NCBI GenBank assembly: GCA_034008185.1
Contig: CM067082.1
Coordinates: 5,564,984-5,628,983 of the forward strand
Reading direction: 5' to 3'
Origin: Gorsachius magnificus
Taxonomy: Eukaryota > Chordata > Aves > Pelecaniformes > Ardeidae
DNA length: 64,000 bases
Shown here: positions 12,324 through 24,553 of the stretch, one piece after another
Layout: each line of letters begins with the position of its first letter
How positions within the stretch are numbered: position 1 is the stretch's first letter
Notes under the pieces: model-generated
What the model saw: the letters and a program-made list of their open reading frames with translations, nothing else
Told to the model about the DNA's origin: nothing
The model's database searches: none
Translations under genes and position numbers: made by a program

Positions 12324-12885
12324 AACTGATGATGAGCCAGCTGGGAGCCAATGGGTCAGGTTCAGAGGGCAGACCAACACAGGCATGCTGTTCTGGGTGT
12401 CCGCCTGCAAGACTGCCTGTCCAGGGAGAAGTAGATGAGACCTTTAGATGACTGGAAGGATCATAGAATCGTTTAGGTTGGAAAAGACCTTTAAGATGAC
12501 TGGAAGAAGCTTCATGTGGACAGGCACTGGTTTTCATGAAGGACTTTAACCACCCCAAAAACGGCTGGAGGGGCAACAGAACAATTCAGGAGGCTTCTGG
12601 AGTGCTTTGGTGGCAGCTTCTAGGCACAGGTGATTGAGGAGCCTGTGGGAGGACACAATTTGCCTGGACCTGACATTTTAAACAATGAAGAACTGGTCAC
12701 GAATATGAAGGTCGGGAGCAGCCTTGGGATGATGGAGTTCAGGATCCTGAGGAGATGAGAAAAACAGTAGGTTCACAACTCTGGATTTCAGAAGAACAAT
12801 TTTTGATGCCATTTCCCATAACATTCTGATGACAAACTGGTGAAGTATGGACTAGAGAACCAGACAGTGAGGTGGACTGGGATGT
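12324..12885 (+). mobile_element. CR1 LINE fragment, endonuclease region joined to RT region
   Basis: The plus strand encodes broken pieces of the CR1 ORF2 endonuclease. These include a block equivalent to FNHPDICW near 12540-12570 and the stretch before it that is shared with 56260-56385. Near 12790 the match jumps to the reverse-transcriptase region (a TTTCCCATAACATTCT-like block followed by a GACAGTGAGGTGG block). Roughly the intervening ORF2 is therefore deleted. Many stops and frameshifts are present. A 35-bp CR1 tail inserted in reverse at 12459-12493 splits it. It is an old copy, clearly dead. Confidence 0.85.
12459..12493 (-). mobile_element. 35-bp CR1 3' tail inserted inside another CR1
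   Basis: This short piece is the reverse complement of the extreme CR1 3' end (ATCATAGAATCGTTTAGG, then TTGGAAAAGACCTTTA). It is bounded by two copies of AGATGACTGGAAG (12446-12458 and 12494-12506), a 13-bp target duplication. The host CR1 reads through if the insert and one copy are removed. The insert is far shorter than typical CR1 insertions. Confidence 0.85.
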
Positions 12886-14648
12886 AGGATCTGACAATCT
12901 CCAGTTCACACAACAAAGCTTCACAAAGCCTAATGGTCCTTTATTTTCCTGCCTCTTGTTCTTGGGTACCGATCACTGCTGAGGAAGAAATTTGGAAGAG
13001 GACTCGTGTGTTATCCAGTTCACCCTTGTCCACTGCTGAGCTGTTCACAGAAAGTCTTCAAGGTTGCACGGGGAACTGTAACTTGATGAAATATGATTAT
13101 ATGTGGAAAAGGAAAAAGAAGGGAACAGCTGTTAGTGAAATCTCTTGGTCCACGGACCAGCTTGCTGGGAGACCCACTGGGTGTAGTTATTTAAAATGAC
13201 ATGAAACAGTAAAGGCATCATAACACAGTAATGGAATAAGAGGATGTAATTTAAGTTTCACTTAGCAGGGGCAGCAGCAATGCCTTCAGGCCCATGCTCT
13301 GCTCAGCCGCAAACTGTTTTCGACTTCTGCCTCCTGTGTGATGGGAAGATTAACATACTGCTTTTTCCTTCTGAGAGATGGCATCTCTGCGTGGTAGCAC
13401 AAGTTCAGACATACCCATCCCTGCTTCCACATCAGCTCTGCCTTCAGACTGCTCTCCCTGGCTTTCTTTAACTCCCGTTTGTTTTTCAGTGCTGCCTTCT
13501 TTCTCAGTTGGTAATGAATATTTTTATAGCCTTCTATTTGTTTTGAGGAAGTCTGGATGAGGTGTTCACCCTTCCATTCTCACACTGTCTTATATTACCG
13601 AGCATCCATTGTTCCCTGTTTACCAGCTTTTGTCTCTGCTGTACAGGCATCGTTGAATTGAAATAGCCTTCTGGGAAACCAGGCTGCCAAATGAGTAAAT
13701 ATATGAGGGATTGAGCAGAGAATCAGTTTTATGAAAAGCTCTGAGTCCAAGAAGATGGAAAAACTCCTCGTTCTTGCAGACCTCTGATTGAATCTCTCCT
13801 CCCCTTTACGTTCAATATAAGCCAATGTATATCTGATGTCTCTTTATAAAGCTTTATATTTAAGGAAAATCTTGGGGAAATTATCTCCTTTTCTGTAGAC
13901 AACTCTTTGTTAATGGCTATTTTGACCCAATAAAATCAGATCCCTGCCAGAGACTTCCTGCTTTTCCAAAACAACTCAGTTGTCATCTATTTTATATCTT
14001 TGAGATCTAGAAAAGCTATAATTTCTGGTCTTGTTTTAGGTTTAATGCTTTGTCTTTGTCTTCTCTGTCTTCCATGGACATCTTTATGAGTATGTGTTAC
14101 CTCAGACTCCAATCCTCCCCCACTGTTTATCTTCAGAAGGTGACTGAGGAGTAGCAATGTACTGAAAACCACGAAGGACTGAATCTCCATCTCAGGCGAG
14201 GGGCTGGGTCCCCATGTTCCCTGACTTACCCAGGCCACCCCAGCTAAAGCCACTCTCATCATTCGCTGCTTGCGTCACTTCAGTGACTGCTTTAGGTGGA
14301 GTTACTTGCATTCACCCTTCTCATCCTCCACTCCTCATCCTCCCACCCAGGCTTTCCAGGTTCACCCTTCACATCTGCTAAGTGCCCCTTTTTGTCAGAC
14401 TCTTTCCCCAATTTTGACAAGACTTTCTCTTTTATCCCATAGTAAGCCCCAGCTCAATCCTGTCTTTCCCTTCTCTCCCACTAACCACTGCGAATGGATA
14501 TCCTTGCGTCCATGGGCTTTGCAAACATCTTCAGTGAATAGATACCCCCCATCAGTTCGATCTGATCTCCCCCATGTTCTGGGAACTTATCTGTCACTCC
14601 TTGCTCATATGTTGTGCTCCACAACTTGTGTTTGATCGTAGAAGGACA
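12886..14648. other. Unique DNA, no gene recognised
   Basis: No recognisable gene. Frames such as 12933-13199 and 14270-14635 (121 codons, proline- and serine-rich) resemble no family I know and lie in pyrimidine-rich DNA, so they are treated as chance. Confidence 0.6.
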
Positions 14649-14709
14649 CGGTTGGACTTGATGATCTTAAAGGTCTTTTCCAACCTCAACTATTCTATGA
14701 TTCTATGAC
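14649..14709 (+). mobile_element. CR1 3' tail, about 60 bp
   Basis: The terminal CR1 block GGTTGGACTTGATGATCTTA is followed by the CCAACCT block and a double TTCTATGA end. Only the last 60 bp are present, so this is a severely 5'-truncated insertion. Confidence 0.93.
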
Positions 14710-14749
14710 ACTCGTCTTCATAAGAAGAGGTCAGGACAGGAGTAACCCC

Positions 14750-15165
14750 CCTCTTCCCTGCCTAATTTGAACAACTTCTGCTCCAGCTTCCAGCCCTTAC
14801 TTTTAGTAACGTGATTGTCCACTAAATTAGAGAGTCCTTTATTGCTCTTCATTTTCTCTCCATAAAGATACACACTAGTCAAGTAATTTTTTCAATCTTT
14901 TTTATAAACTGAACAGATTATGAAGCTTTTTAAGTCTGTCACTGAAAAATATTTTCTCCAACCTTCAGGTATTTTTTTTTCTTTTTTTTTTTTTTTTTTT
15001 TTGTTTTTCTGCATTGCCTCTCAAAAAGGGACACCAGAACTGTATTCTGATTATAGGGTAGTCTTGCCAATGGCAAATACAAAAATAAATTATTTTTTGC
15101 TGCTTTTTGCCTGTTTATGCATTTCACAATTTTTTTAATGCAACTTGGCATTAGAAGCAAAAGGT
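14750..15165 (-). mobile_element. Ancient CR1-clade LINE relic
   Basis: Read on the minus strand, this matches the pattern of an old sauropsid CR1/L3-type ORF2 C-terminus. On the plus strand the recognisable blocks are TCCAGCCCTTACTTTTAGTA, AATTAGAGAGTCCTTTATT, TAAACTGAACAGATT, TTTTCTCCAACCTTCA, GACACCAGAACTGTATTC and CCTGTTTATGCAT, in that order. A T-rich run (14972-15008) sits where the consensus has a short T-rich block, so it probably expanded in place. This rests on my memory of the family consensus. Confidence 0.7.
14972..15008. repeat. T-rich homopolymer tract
   Basis: Almost pure T, with single C and G interruptions, inside the ancient CR1 relic. Confidence 0.9.
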
Positions 15166-15193
15166 ACTTATTCCCTGTGACTCTTCACATGCA

Positions 15194-15313
15194 GGAACAT
15201 AGAGGAGGCCTTCAAGGGATAGACTAAAGACTCATCTGGTCCAGGACCCCGACTCTGACGGCACCCAATGGAAGATCCTAGGGAATGGCATAAGAATAAA
15301 GCCAGCACAGCAA
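15194..15313 (-). mobile_element. 3' end of a second ancient CR1-type element
   Basis: The plus strand shows GAACATAG, CTCATCTGGTCCAGGACCCC, CCAATGGAAGATCCTAGGGA and ATAAGAATAAAGCCAGCA-like blocks. They occur in the order seen in a widespread sauropsid CR1 3' end read in reverse. It is strongly diverged. It is distinct from the relic just upstream because it covers the 3' terminus of another copy. Confidence 0.6.
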
Positions 15314-15619
15314 TTCGTAGCAATTGTCATAGCAGTTTATGGCTCACCCAAGAAGTAGTGATGCTGTATTTAATAGATCTCGATGACTCTCTCTTCTGAT
15401 CCTTTTGTCCACTCGCTTTTTTTTTTTTTTTGAACCCAAGGAAACCTTTTACGTTCATAACTTATCTTGGCAAGCTTAACTGTGGCTTGTGTGGTGAGGA
15501 ATATCCGTTCTTTGTTTTCCGCACGCCATCTGCTACTTCTGTTTGACTTCCTCTGCTGCTTCTGATAGAGGAGGCTGTCAACAGTCATGCCCTGCTCACC
15601 TAGACCACGTCACTCAGGA

Positions 15620-15645
15620 CTGTATAGATCTGTATAGATCTGTAT
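15620..15645. repeat. Short tandem repeat, CTGTATAGAT x 2.6
   Basis: Two perfect copies of a 10-mer and a partial third occur at 15620-15645. No function is suggested. Confidence 0.85.
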
Positions 15646-18600
15646 CATCACCCTCCGACATCGGTTTCAAACCTACGGATTTACAGGGCAGGTCTTCCAC
15701 TCTCTCAGCATAGCCTTTGTTTCTTGAAGACATACGGATGCATTCATTTATATGTGTTTGTATCACAGTAATTGCTTTTTTGAATGAACCGAGCTGAGTG
15801 GTCTGCGCTGTCCTTAACAGTTCCCTGTCGTCATTATTTATTATTATATCTATGCTTGCTAAGAAATAAAAGGGGTGCAATATTATTTCTGTGCAATATT
15901 TTCTTTGTGATCCTCTTTTTAAAACTCTGACATGTGGTCTTCTTTATACTTTTTCTCTCAGACAGGTAGACAGTAACCACGGCTCAGTAACAGTAACGTC
16001 ACCTAATTAATTCCAGCTTGCAGTCGTAGATACTTGAAGAGGATTAGCCAAATAAGACTGATCTATTTACAATCTTTTTGTGATGAGCTTTCTTACAGGT
16101 CTTATAATGTAAAGGGTTACTATACCTAATACTTATAAAAACATCTATTAATTCTTCTCTTTTAGGGAGGCAGATTAGGAAGTCTTTAATGTAACTCCAA
16201 GGCTCCAGGTGAACTTAACCCACTGATATGCTGTTGCTGCACTTTTTTATTTTGCATACATTCTTATTCATACAAAATATCAAGGGTTCGCTTTTACATG
16301 GTAAGAGCAGCTCTGCAAATACCCACTTGTGTGGAGAGGATCAGTTATGAACTTCTCGTTGGAAAAAAAATGAAAAGCAAATCTTGTCTCTTCTTGCCTG
16401 CATCATACACTGGCACAAAAGAAACCTCCCGAATGAGTAGCCCGTTCCATATGCTTGGTCTTCTAAGCCAGCAGCATTGCATAAAAGGGTTGGGGGGGTG
16501 GGGTGGTTTTTAACATTATGCTAGTGATAAATTGAAAGAAACCAACCTGCAACGTATTTCATAGCCTTAAAAAGAGCCATACAGAGAAAATCAGGTTATT
16601 TCAGTTCTGTATTCTAGTACAACAAAAAAATCTGATTAAACTGGGAACATGAGGAAATAATGGGTAATTGCTTGTCACTGGTCTGTTAAACGTGTTCAGA
16701 GTGTAACGCTGAATGCACCTTCACAAGAAACTACAGAAGGAAATTAGAGAAAAGATTTGGAAAGAAGCAGGTTTTTTGCAGTCTTGAAGAGGTGCCATCC
16801 TAACCTGGTAATGACAAGAAGAATGTTAAAAATAGTTCAGGTATCTTTTCAGTTACTCATAAAAGTTTGTCAGAGTGAATGGTAGCCGCCTTTTCCCAGC
16901 TGCTTCTAATGGAATTTATTCTTCAAATTAGGATATTTTCTGTGTTTCTGAGGATTTTGTATTTGCAGTTAGGAACCATGTAAGAACTATATCTCGTCTC
17001 TAAGCAGATAGCCTGTTCAGAAGGCAACGGGTTAACTCAGTGCTTCTTGGGACGCCTTCAGGATTTGCATTATCCAGAAGCTCTGAAGATGCAGTTAAAC
17101 AGACTTTTGACTCCAATACATGTGAGTAGTAGAGCAGGGTTGTTACCAAAGAATAACGTAAGCTCTGTGTTTACCTCGTTACAATCTTGATAGAAATAGG
17201 ACAAGGGGCCTTTAATGAAAACCTGTACAAAACCTGGAAGAAACCTATGTAGAAACTTGGAACAATCCCTGCCATATGCTGAAAAATGTGTCTAGAGCCT
17301 GACTGTAGCTCGCTGCCAGAGTGAAGAGGGAAGATGAGGCTTTCAGACGCTTGTAGCTGATATTTGGGGGCAACAAAGTTTTACCAGTACGAGCGAGGAC
17401 GGTAAAATGCAAGCTTGACTTGCAGAGCTGTTATGAGTGAAACCACAAAGTTTAGTATTTCAACAGTCCCTCTCAGATATGTCATTCCTTATGAACCTCG
17501 CAGGATCTGCAGAGCTATATATCTAAAGATTTTGTGCACTTTATAAAACATCATTTAACTGCGAGCTACGTCAGCATTATCTTATGAATCTGCCCTGCCG
17601 TTTGTCAGATTTCTTAAAAAATGTAACTTCTTGTAAGGAAGGTGGGTGATGGGGCTCAACAACATTACTATGCCAAGTAGTGACTTTTGTTCTGACTTTG
17701 AGAAGGTGATTTCCCTTCCCTGCACAAGAAGATAGGACTTAACCTTTTTAAAATAGTTTGAATTGTTGGAAAAAACCAATTGGCCTGTTGATCTAAAATC
17801 CAATTTGAGTTGAGAATAGACTTGTGTGATACTCCATAGCAAAAACAGATGCTGTGAGTATTAAATTTATAGTTAACTATTCCCAATATAAAATATTTCC
17901 TACATAGGACCACAGAGGGACTGTTTTAAAGTTTCCTTTGTGGAACTAACTGCGTATCAGTGTAGTAACAGAGACTCTCCTGCTTTTCTCTTAGGTCCCT
18001 TACTTCTGGTTTACTAGGGGGAGGGGAAAAATAGAATACTTTTTGTATAAGAACTCTGTCTAAATTTCTATAAATTAGGGCTAAAAATAAGTAATGAATT
18101 ATTCTTTCTCCAACTTTCCTCACCCCCGTCACATACATATACATTCATGCTCTCAGAAATAGCATGCTTTTTATGCAAAGGCTCCCCTCTTTTGAAATAA
18201 AACCAATATATTTTTTAAACATTTCACAAGCAGCAGAGAATTTGATTACCTCATGCTCCTAAATTCAGCTGGTAATTATTTATTTGCAAGTGCTGGGTGG
18301 GCTACCACAATTAGCCTTGACATATTAAATAAATAGGTTTTTACAGTAATTGGTGGTTGATGCCATGCTGCTTAGAATAGGTTTCAATATTTCATTCCTG
18401 TCTTGGACCTAGCTGTAATTTTTAATTTTGTAAAACACTTTAGGACACTGTAAGAAAAAAATAATCACATTGCAAGTGAGAAGCGTTGAGTAAATTTCTT
18501 TCACAAAAATGCACCCATTATAAATTTAGCCCTTAATTGGTAGCATTGAAAAGTGCTGAGATGGAAAACAAACAGGAGGAAACCTAATAATCCATAACGT

Positions 18601-19591
18601 CAGGAGTCTGCACCTGCAGCTTGGTCGTGGTCTGCTTGTCAGTTTGCGCGCATGCTGTTGAAGAGGTAGAAGCTTTCAGTAGCAAGACGAAATACTCTGT
18701 GCCTGTGCTGGAAAGGTGTCCAGCTGAGGAAAAAACAGGTAGGCAATGACCTTTCAGTTCTTATTTACTTTTATGGTCTCAGCCAAAGGGCTTTCCTTGT
18801 GCTGTCACTTCCAAGGCAGCAGGGCAAGTCATCGGTTCTCCAGGTTTCCTTTCTGCCAGGCTGCACATTCTCCACAGGCAAGCTGGCCTCTGCATTTTAT
18901 GCGGGCTTTTGTTTGCTTTCAGCTCTGGGCAGGCAACTTGGGCTTCTCACATCACAGTCAACTGCGTGGAGAAAAAGCCCCAGATCTGGTTGCATGGTGA
19001 TATGGTTGGGCTGTGCAGGTATATAGATCTGGCTCTATAATGTCTTCTGGCTGACTGGAAGACGCCCAAGCTAAAGGACTCCTTCTCCTGTCACTCCAGG
19101 CCTCCTGACAGAACAAGAGAGCAACAGGATTTGGGTTTGCATAGCAAGTCTACCCATCCAGGAGCTCATTTGGCATTCCTTATGCTGCCTCTCCTTTCAT
19201 CACCATCTGCATAGTCTGTACCTTGAAAGACATACAAGAATAATAATAAGAGCACTTTGAGAGCTTTATTGTATCTCAGGCTTTCGTACCTCCAGGAGGG
19301 TAAGATGTTATCGATATACCTTGGTTGACATGTTCCTCAGACAGCTCCAGCACTCTGGTTCTTCCTCTTTCCCTGGGTTACATCAACTTCAGAGACTCCT
19401 TCCTTTCAGTTTAGGCATGAGTTGATAATATGATACAGTTGTCTGTTGTGGTGAGCCCTTCCAGCAGCAGATTCCTCCTAGTCCTTTCACTCCGTGTTTG
19501 GGTCCAAGTTGCAGACATATGCTCCCGGCTTACTCGCCAGTTTGAAGAACAGTTTTGTCTTCTGAAGTTCTCCAGCCTCTCTCAGTACCTC
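15646..19591. other. Unique DNA, no gene recognised
   Basis: No recognisable gene or repeat. The stretch 18150-18600 is rich in AT motifs with TAATT and ATTTGCA-type words and reads like conserved non-coding DNA. Conservation cannot be tested from one sequence. Confidence 0.6.
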
Positions 19592-19767
19592 TCTCAGGCA
19601 CTGGAATGGGCTACCCAGGGACATGGTCGAGTCCCCATCCCTGGAGGTATTTAAAAGACGGGTGGGCGAGGTGCTTAGGGACATGGTTTAGTAGTGGACA
19701 GGTATGGTTGGACTTAATGATCTTAAAAGTCCTTTCCAACCAAATGATTCCCATGATTCTGTGATTC
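19592..19767 (+). mobile_element. CR1 LINE 3' fragment
   Basis: It starts in the ORF2 C-terminal block (CACTGGAATGGGCTACCCA). It runs through the GGTTGGACTTAATGATCTTA block and ends with ATTCCCATGATTCTGTGATT. It is 5'-truncated to about 175 bp and moderately diverged. Confidence 0.93.
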
Positions 19768-21923
19768 CATCTCCAGGAGCTATTGGTTGTTCTCTGTGGA
19801 CATTACTTGGGCCTCAAGCTTCTATAGTGAAAAATGCTGGGACTATAGTTAAAATTCCCAGAACAATCATTTTTATACTGAAAGTTTGTAAGTCGTAGAG
19901 ATGTAGTTATATTTCTGCTGTTTTCCGCTTATAGGAAGACGCATTTCAAAGGCAGCTTTGAGGGAAATGGTACACTCTGTTCCACAGTGCTGTAGGTTTG
20001 ATGGGTGCACACTTCCAAATGATGGACTTTGTGCAAGGTGATCTGTTTCTCAGCATGCTCAGAGACAAGTTCTTCATTACCATCCCTCAGGAGTTGGCAT
20101 CAGATAAGCATTTTTAGCCCTGTCTTCCTTTCCTTACTAATCAGAATTCTGTTTCATTTTGCAAATACATAGTAATTTCTCTGTACAGCTAAAGCCATTG
20201 ACCTTGCTGTGTTTAAATCTAGTATAACAATATTCTGAGAGGCTGAGAAGAGAGACAGATTTTTTTCCCTGATCCCACTATATTTCCTCTGCAATGCCAT
20301 GTATTGGCAAGCATATTTTATAAAGAGCAGCCAGATTCTGGGATGGTGGTTTGTGGATGGGTGGGGGGAACTGTATGACAGAGTAACTAATATAATATAT
20401 AACAGGAGAACTATATAAATTCTCCTTGGAGGAGAAATGAACTTCTTGGCTTTCCAGAAGGCCTGTGTTTTTTCTTTTTTCCTTGTCCTATAAGAGATAA
20501 GAAGTTTTGAAGGAGGAGATATGGTAATGCGTGTGATGTGCGAAACCCTGATAGACTTTGCTGCTTATTCTGCACTTCTGCAGGGAAAATGTCTGACCTG
20601 GAAGGATTTCTCTTGCTGTAAATCCCTGCTGCGCTAATGATTTGTGATGATATTTCTGTAAGCCATTACTTCATCAGTGGAGGGAACAAGAAGAATCCTG
20701 CTTGCTTTCCTCTGTAGAAGTTCCCAGTCAATTACTGTGGCCTCTTACATTGAGTTGTTTCTCTTCCTCGGCTCCCTTCGCATACTAAACTGCCCTTTCC
20801 AAGGGGATGAACTTTTTATTAGATAAACTTGTGAACTGACTCTGACAGGCCACTGTTGTCGAATGCTGGAGGAGATAAGCCTTTTTAGCCTTTATCTGTT
20901 CCTTTAGGCATCTGTATAAATTCAGACAGTGGTGTTTGATGTCATGATTGGTTGCATTTTAATGGAAGTTTGACTTAAACCTTAATAAAACTTTTATAGT
21001 GGCAAATAAAAGCAATTATGTACACAGGCCAGGAAACTGAAGCCGGCTGCCCATTCAGTCAGGGGATGAACTAACTTCTGCCTAGCTCTCTGTGAATATG
21101 TTTCCTTCCTAAATGGAATCAGTTATGTAAATACTTACTCCTCCCTTTGCACACTCTCCTATCTCTGTCCTAACATTGTTAAAATACGTAGTGGAAGAGT
21201 ATCTACTTAACAAACATCTACTACGTGTAGATGGCTTTGGTACTCATGGCATAAAGTTGGTCTTGTGTACTCAAAATCCTGTGATAGTAGTAAATACAGG
21301 CAATGCTTAGCGTAGGTCTTAATCAAGATGCCCCACATTTTTTTCTGGTGTTACAATTATCACAGAGCTCCCAGCCTCATTGCAGTAGACATAGCATGCC
21401 TGGGTCACAGAGAAGATGTAGTGAACCTGTCATCTAAACACCAGGAAAGAGACTCTGGTTGTTTACAGTGAAGAGAAGAGGAAAGATGACAAGGATGAGC
21501 ATCATCCACTCTTACTGCTGTGTGCTCGTGGACTGGCATGGGCATTTGGGTGAGAAATCTCTGAGAAGACTGCTGTGAATGGGGACAGCTGTCACAGTAA
21601 AGGTTTGCAAGACTGTTCAGTTTTAATGCAAGAAGGAACCGAAACATGAATGAATTCCATAAAAAGCTGTTATAATCTGTCTCCAGTGTTTCATATCTAT
21701 TATCTTTCCACTTTTCTGTAACCACTTGAGAGTGGATTTCCCAGTGGGCTAATTAAAATCCTCCTGTGACATCCTGTTCTCTCAACAAACTCCCTGTGCG
21801 GTGATTTGATACTGTCACTGCAAGAGTAAGTTTGGATTGTACGGACTATAGGGCATAAACATAGGCTGCTTTGATGTTGGGCTGGTTGTGCTAGAATGTG
21901 ACCATATTGGTTGGCTTTAGGAG
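19768..21923. other. Unique DNA, no gene recognised
   Basis: No recognisable gene or dated repeat. The 106-codon minus-strand frame at 21405-21725 has no familiar features. Confidence 0.65.
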
Positions 21924-22498
21924 TGTCGTGGTTTAACCCCAGCTGTCAACTCAGCCCCACGCAGCCGCTTGCTCACTCCCCCCACAATGGGATGGCAGAG
22001 AGAATCAGAAGAGTAAAAGTGAGAAAACTTGTGGGTTGAGATAAAGACAGTTTAATAAGTAAAGCAAAAGCCGTGCATGCAAGCAAAGCGAAGCAAGGAA
22101 TGCATTCACTGCTTCCCATGGGCAGGCAGGTGCTCAGCCATCCCCAGGAAAGCAGGGCTCCATCACGCGTAATGGTTACTTGGGAAGACAAACGCCATCA
22201 CTCCGAATGTTCCCCCTTTCCTTCTTCTTCCCCAAGCTTATATACTGAGCAGGACGTCATATAGTATGGAATAGCCCTTTGGCCAATTGGGGTCAGCTGT
22301 CCTGGCCGTGTCCCCTCCCAGCTTCTCATGCACCTGGCAGAGCTGAGAGCTGAGAAGTCCTTGGCCAGTCTAAGCACTACCCAGCAACAACCAAAACGTC
22401 AGTGTGTTATCAACATTCTTCTAGTACTAAATCCAAAACACAGCACCATACCGGCTGCTAGGAAGAAAATTAACTCTGTCCCAGCCGAAACCAGGACA
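21924..22498 (-). mobile_element. Solo LTR of an avian endogenous retrovirus, second subtype
   Basis: The plus strand reads TGTCGTGG through to CAGGACA, so the LTR lies on the minus strand. AGGAG flanks it on both sides (21919-21923 and 22499-22503), a perfect 5-bp target duplication. Its ends match the LTRs at 5342 and 54236, but the central part downstream of TATA is unrelated to theirs. That central part matches the 3' LTR fragment at 55582-55875 instead. The TATA box (complement of 22237-22244) and an ATTAAA signal (complement of 22051-22056) are present. Confidence 0.93.
22237..22244 (-). promoter_or_regulatory. LTR TATA box
   Basis: TATATAAG on the minus strand, at the equivalent place to the TATA box of the other LTRs in the window. 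Confidence 0.65.
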
Positions 22499-23178
22499 AG
22501 GAGCATGTCTGAGAGGAAAGTAATGGAAAACTGATAGCAGCAAAAATTAATAAAGCTGGAAGAAAGAAAAATGCCATGCCTGTGACTACCTGAAGAGAAG
22601 GACACAAACTACAGTGCAGCGTATTAATGAGGACTGAAGCAATCTTCCTCATTCATCTCTGAACCAGGCTCTGCAAAATCCTATGCATTCTGGCTTTCTG
22701 CAGATAACTCCATTAATTTAATTGAGTTTTGGGGTCTCCCCAGGTAGAAAGAATGATGTATTCTTTTTCTTCATAAAATTATTGGTGGTTTTTTAATAGT
22801 GGGTAGAATTTTGGGGTAAGGAAGGCAAAATTTTTACAGTAAATCAAACATGGGAGCTTATTTTGCATGTTCAGTTAGTTCCTCTGGTGTGTTGCATTTC
22901 CCTTAATGTGGTAAAAGTTAATCTGGAGGTCACAAATAATAAAAACAAGTAGGAATTTTTCTGTCTTCAGGTATGCTTTAATTGCCAGGCCTCCTGTTTG
23001 TGGTAGAGGGTTGGTCCTTTGGGGAGAGGAGAGGTCATTAATATGTCGGTGTGAGCTTTTTAAAAACTCTGGTTTCACTTTTAAGGCTTTGCGACCTGGT
23101 GAGGTGTATTTGTGTGACAGTCATGTATGTTTGATGGGGAGGATTACCAGAGTAGAACTGACACTTTGAAAAATTGTG
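22499..23178. other. Unique DNA, no gene recognised
   Basis: Nothing recognisable beyond short AT-rich stretches. Confidence 0.65.
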
Positions 23179-23284
23179 TAGAATCAAAGAATCATGGAAT
23201 GTTTTGGGTTGGAAGGGACCTTTAGAGGCCATCTGGTCCAACCCCCCTGCAGTGAGCAGGGACACCTTTAACTAGATTAGGTTG
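23179..23284 (-). mobile_element. CR1 LINE 3' end
   Basis: The plus strand shows the complement of a CR1 end: AGAATCATGGAATG, GGGTTGGAAGGGACCTTTAG, CATCTGGTCCAACCCCCCTG and GAGCAGGGACACC. It belongs to a different CR1 subfamily from the copies at 9500 and 35752. Only about 105 bp remain. Confidence 0.93.
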
Positions 23285-24471
23285 TAGGCTCTGCTTGTCT
23301 TTCCAACATCTGTATGACAAACAGAAATGATGTGCAACAGGACCCCAAAAAACCACTTGAGGTTGCTCAGTAGCATAACCAATTTTTTTTTTTTTTTTCA
23401 GCATGGTATTACACGTATTGAAATACATTGTGTGTGAAAACAGCCTGATTCCCTGTAGGAATATATTGGTTTTTAGAGACTTAATCTCATGGATCACGAT
23501 TATGGTTTTCCATTTCTCTCCTTTCTCCATAGTCTAAACAGTAAGTCTTGTTATCCACAGGTGGTTTGTGTTGCTTCCTCGGGGTCCCCATTCTGGAGAT
23601 TGCTTTTTATAGGGCTTTATATTGCACTAAAAATGAAGATAAAATAAACTGTCCAGATGGGGCTTTTAAGATACGGACTGTGGAGATGTACAATCTACAC
23701 ACGCTGGGAATGGTTTCTGATAGTCCTGCAGCATTACAAGGGAAATGTAGTTTCTTTGTGCTTCTTTTCTACCTTGGAAGCCAAGTACAACAGAAAACCC
23801 TTTTTTACCATCGTCATTGTTGTTTTCATTTTAAATAAATCCAGGACTATGAGAAGGGTTCAGGTAAAGGAGGTCTGGCAGCACAGGTTTGGACCATAGG
23901 TAGGACCTCCCAATCCAGACAGCCAATAAATCATTATGATCCCTGTCTTGGGTTGTTTCATCTTCACATCTGCTGAGGGTGGTGCTAAAGGGGTGTATGT
24001 GAGAATAGTTTCTGTGATGGTTCACAAAGAACTGTGTGAAAACATCTCAGCATTTTCAAACTGGGTCCTAGAGTTGCTTGATACTCGGTCATTTAAAGAT
24101 TGAAGCCTGCATATTGTCATTGCTCAGCCTCCAAAAGCCCAACTCCGGTCTGGCAGTCTCTGTATGTACATTTATGCTTTAAATGGAGACTTAAAATGTC
24201 ACCTTTTAAAATGCTTCCTGACTAATAAAAATATAAAATCTCATGGTTGTCATAAAGCTGTATTCTAAGTGTCTCAGTAGTCAGTTGGCAAAAAGAGAGG
24301 GAGCCAGGATGCACTCCCGCAGGACCCTGCTTTAGGTTTTGGGGGACCAGAACTCTGGAGCAGAGCATCTGTGTCCATCAGCCAGGACATCATCAAGATG
24401 CACGTCCAAAATTATACGGCCTGTAGGTTGTGTAATTCACATTGTGGGTGCAGGGTAACATTTGGTAACAT
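23285..24471. other. Unique DNA, no gene recognised
   Basis: A T run lies near 23382-23399. No gene is recognised. Confidence 0.65.
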
Positions 24472-24553
24472 AATGGTTGGACTTGATGATCTTAAAGGTC
24501 TTTTCCAACCTAAACGATTCTATGATTACAGAATCTATATGATTCTATGATTC
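24472..24553 (+). mobile_element. CR1 3' tail, about 80 bp
   Basis: The GGTTGGACTTGATGATCTTA block is followed by CCAACCTAAACGATTCTATG and then an extended, irregular run of ATTCTATG-type repeats. The extra tail repeats are slightly longer than in the other copies here. Confidence 0.93.
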
